Source: Pseudoscleropodium purum
Taxonomy: Eukaryota; Streptophyta; Bryopsida; Hypnales; Brachytheciaceae
Assembly (NCBI GenBank): GCA_963969395.1
Contig: OZ017796.1
Location: forward strand, 30,804,243-30,868,242
Direction of reading: 5' to 3'
Length of the DNA: 64,000 nt
How positions within the stretch are numbered: position 1 is the first letter of the stretch; each line of letters opens with the position of its first letter. The notes under the pieces are model-generated. The model did not search any database. It had not been told where the DNA came from and saw only the letters and a program-made list of their open reading frames with translations. The position numbers were made by a program, and so were the translations under genes. Positions 62,279 to 64,000 of the stretch are shown piece after piece.

Positions 62279-63320
62279 ACTTTTTTTTTTAAAAACTCCC
62301 TATGAAATGGAGAAATGGAGTGACGAAAATATCTCCGCTTTGCCCCCTCCAGTCCAGTCCTTTGCATGTGCAAGACTGGAAACATTAGCTTCGTGAACTG
62401 CCATGTCGACAAGGAGCAGCGGTTCTGCTGAAAAGAGCAGTTTCCAAATGGGTGGATGGATGAAGAATTGTGAGATGATGATGGACGGATTGAGTAAAGG
62501 ACCCAAAGTGCACCCAGGGTTGGCTTTTTCTTTTCTTTCAAATTTGCTAAAAAGTCAGCAATGCAGATTTTTTACAGGGGATATTTGGTGAGATATTCTT
62601 CCTTTTCCAGTAGATGAAATTGCTGAACTACAACCAAATCTTAGAACAGTATCACTTCGTTTTGGATGAATGTACACCTTTTAGGATGAATGCATGAATT
62701 TCATCCGTACGTTGCAAGTTTCATCCATTTCCATGGATGTAAAATTAGCTTCATCATTTCATTTGCCTCTCCCCAAAAGAAATGAAAAACAAAATAAAAA
62801 CACTGAGAGCACCGTTCACTTAGACACACCGTGGTTGACAATTATGTATGGTATATCAGAGGATTCAGAGCTAGCTGAACTGCCTTGGAAATATCCAGGG
62901 GAGCTTTTTAGTTCAGGATTGGGCCCACGGAAGAAAAGGTCGGTCGGTTCCCAAGCCCGCCGAGGACTGCTACTACCAACTTACGGTCCAGTCGATATTT
63001 AGGAAGGTTCACCCATGAGGGAAGGAAGCTTCCGACGACCAGGAAGGTCAATGGATTGGAATGCTGATGCGGGTGCGGGTGCGGCCTTTCCGATGGGGGT
63101 CGCTGGGCGTGTGGGGAAAGGTAACTGCACCTAAAACCGTCCAAAGGAGCAGGGCAGCATGCGGAACATTTGTAACCAATGAAGGAGAGGGTGCTTTTGC
63201 ATACGCTTGGAAAGCAAATTAACGTTGTTAATGTGTGGGTATAAAGATGTGAGCCTGCAAACCTTGAACCTAGTTGTAGAAATGTACAATCATTTGAGGG
63301 CAAGGAGCGCTTTTGCATTC
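62279..63320. other. Intergenic DNA without recognised genes
   Basis: Frames at 62694-63002 and 62908-63318 on opposite strands overlap and match nothing known. Confidence 0.4.
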
Positions 63321-63965
63321 TTAACTCCTAAATGCCCAAGGCGTGTTTTGAGCCTCTAGAAATTTGCTCTAAATTGAACAAAAAGTCAACATTTTGATAA
63401 GTAGTATCAATTTTTTTTGAATTGTAACCATACAAACTCAAACTAGACATGTTAGAGATCACACAGGAAGAAAAAACACAACAATATCACTTATAAGTTG
63501 GAAGATTATAACATTTGATTTGAGGGTGTTAAAACTATGAAAAATTTTAAATTCGCTTTTCACAAGTCAAACCTAAAAAGTTGGTGACCAAAAAAATATG
63601 AGGTTTAAGGGCCTTGCATGAATTACCCCAATCAATTTATGGCTTTTTCAAAATCTACTTTACAATTTTTTTAAATGAGTTTTGAATGTGATTTTTTCTT
63701 CAAGTCCTAGTGTATTTGAGGCTCATTTTCAAGAGCTCTCAACACTACGGGAAGTCAAGATTGCAATGGGTACCCTTGCACAAAACCTTGAATAGGAAAA
63801 TCACTATAATTTATTTTCAAGATCAGACTTTGGATGCTAAAACTAGACTTCATGAAGAATCTTTCAAAAATATAAATGACTAAAAATAGAAACTTAGTTA
63901 GGTTTTATTTAACTTCAAAGTCTTGCAAACATCAGATTTTGGTGCCTTGGGCATTTAGGGGTTAA
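63321..63965. mobile_element. 645-bp piggyBac-type MITE, copy 2
   Basis: It is bounded by TTAA at 63321-63324 and 63962-63965. The inverted ends after TTAA are CTCCTAAATGCCCAAGGC and its near-perfect complement (one mismatch in 18). It is the reverse complement of the copy at 46274-46917 along its length. Confidence 0.85.
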
Positions 63966-64000
63966 GAAGGCAATTTTGCAAGCATGTGAGTGTTAAAATG

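Overview
This is nuclear DNA of a land plant. The reasons are two multi-exon genes of plant-specific families (a BPA1/ACD11-partner-like RRM protein and a plastid AMY3-type alpha-amylase), spliceosomal GT-AG introns, plant-type TTTAGGG motifs, and a gene-poor, AT-rich background full of decayed transposons. The species cannot be fixed from the window. Short introns (roughly 80-470 bp) and the piggyBac, mariner-like and Plavaka-like relics would suit a non-flowering plant, but this is inference.

Layout. 1-14.4 kb: AT-rich DNA with transposase and gag-like relics (286-3219 minus, 6633-8640 plus) and no intact gene. 14.4-26.6 kb: a 193-bp GC-rich MITE (14443-14635), then an 11,855-bp element (14762-26616). 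The large element has CAGGGTTGA termini and a perfect 8-bp target duplication (tttccaga). It carries a kinase-like gene A (minus, 15501-16814), a Cys/His-domain gene B with a Gly/Tyr/Ser-rich tail (minus, about 17950-19262, broken) and a Cys/His-domain, coiled-coil, RING-like gene C (plus, 22723-26118, broken). Each gene is preceded by a GC-rich CGGACG-type array followed by a TATA-like box. B and C share their N-terminal domain. I recognise no transposase in it. This element is the best candidate for an undescribed system. 26.6-33.4 kb: no recognised intact gene, minisatellites, and a second 186-bp MITE of the same family in opposite orientation (32758-32943). 33.4-40.1 kb: a piggyBac transposase relic (34835-36480 minus), possibly inside a 6.7-kb element bounded by TTAA-CCCCTAAA ends. 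41.3-43.8 kb: the BPA1-like gene (six coding exons, 309 aa), followed by degenerate tandem copies of its last-exon end. 46-49.3 kb: piggyBac-type MITEs and a ~405-bp tandem repeat. 50.8-56.3 kb: the alpha-amylase gene (minus, 15 coding exons, 977 aa), with a long N-terminal coiled coil ahead of the catalytic domain. 58.6-61.0 kb: a 2.4-kb mariner/pogo-like element with TA duplications. 61.5-64 kb: further TTAA-bounded MITEs.

Only the BPA1-like and amylase genes look like ordinary intact host genes. The exon models are read from splice sites and phase; every junction keeps frame. Most decayed genes carry in-frame stops that are one C-to-T change from CAG, CAA or CGA, which fits silencing and deamination of methylated repeats.
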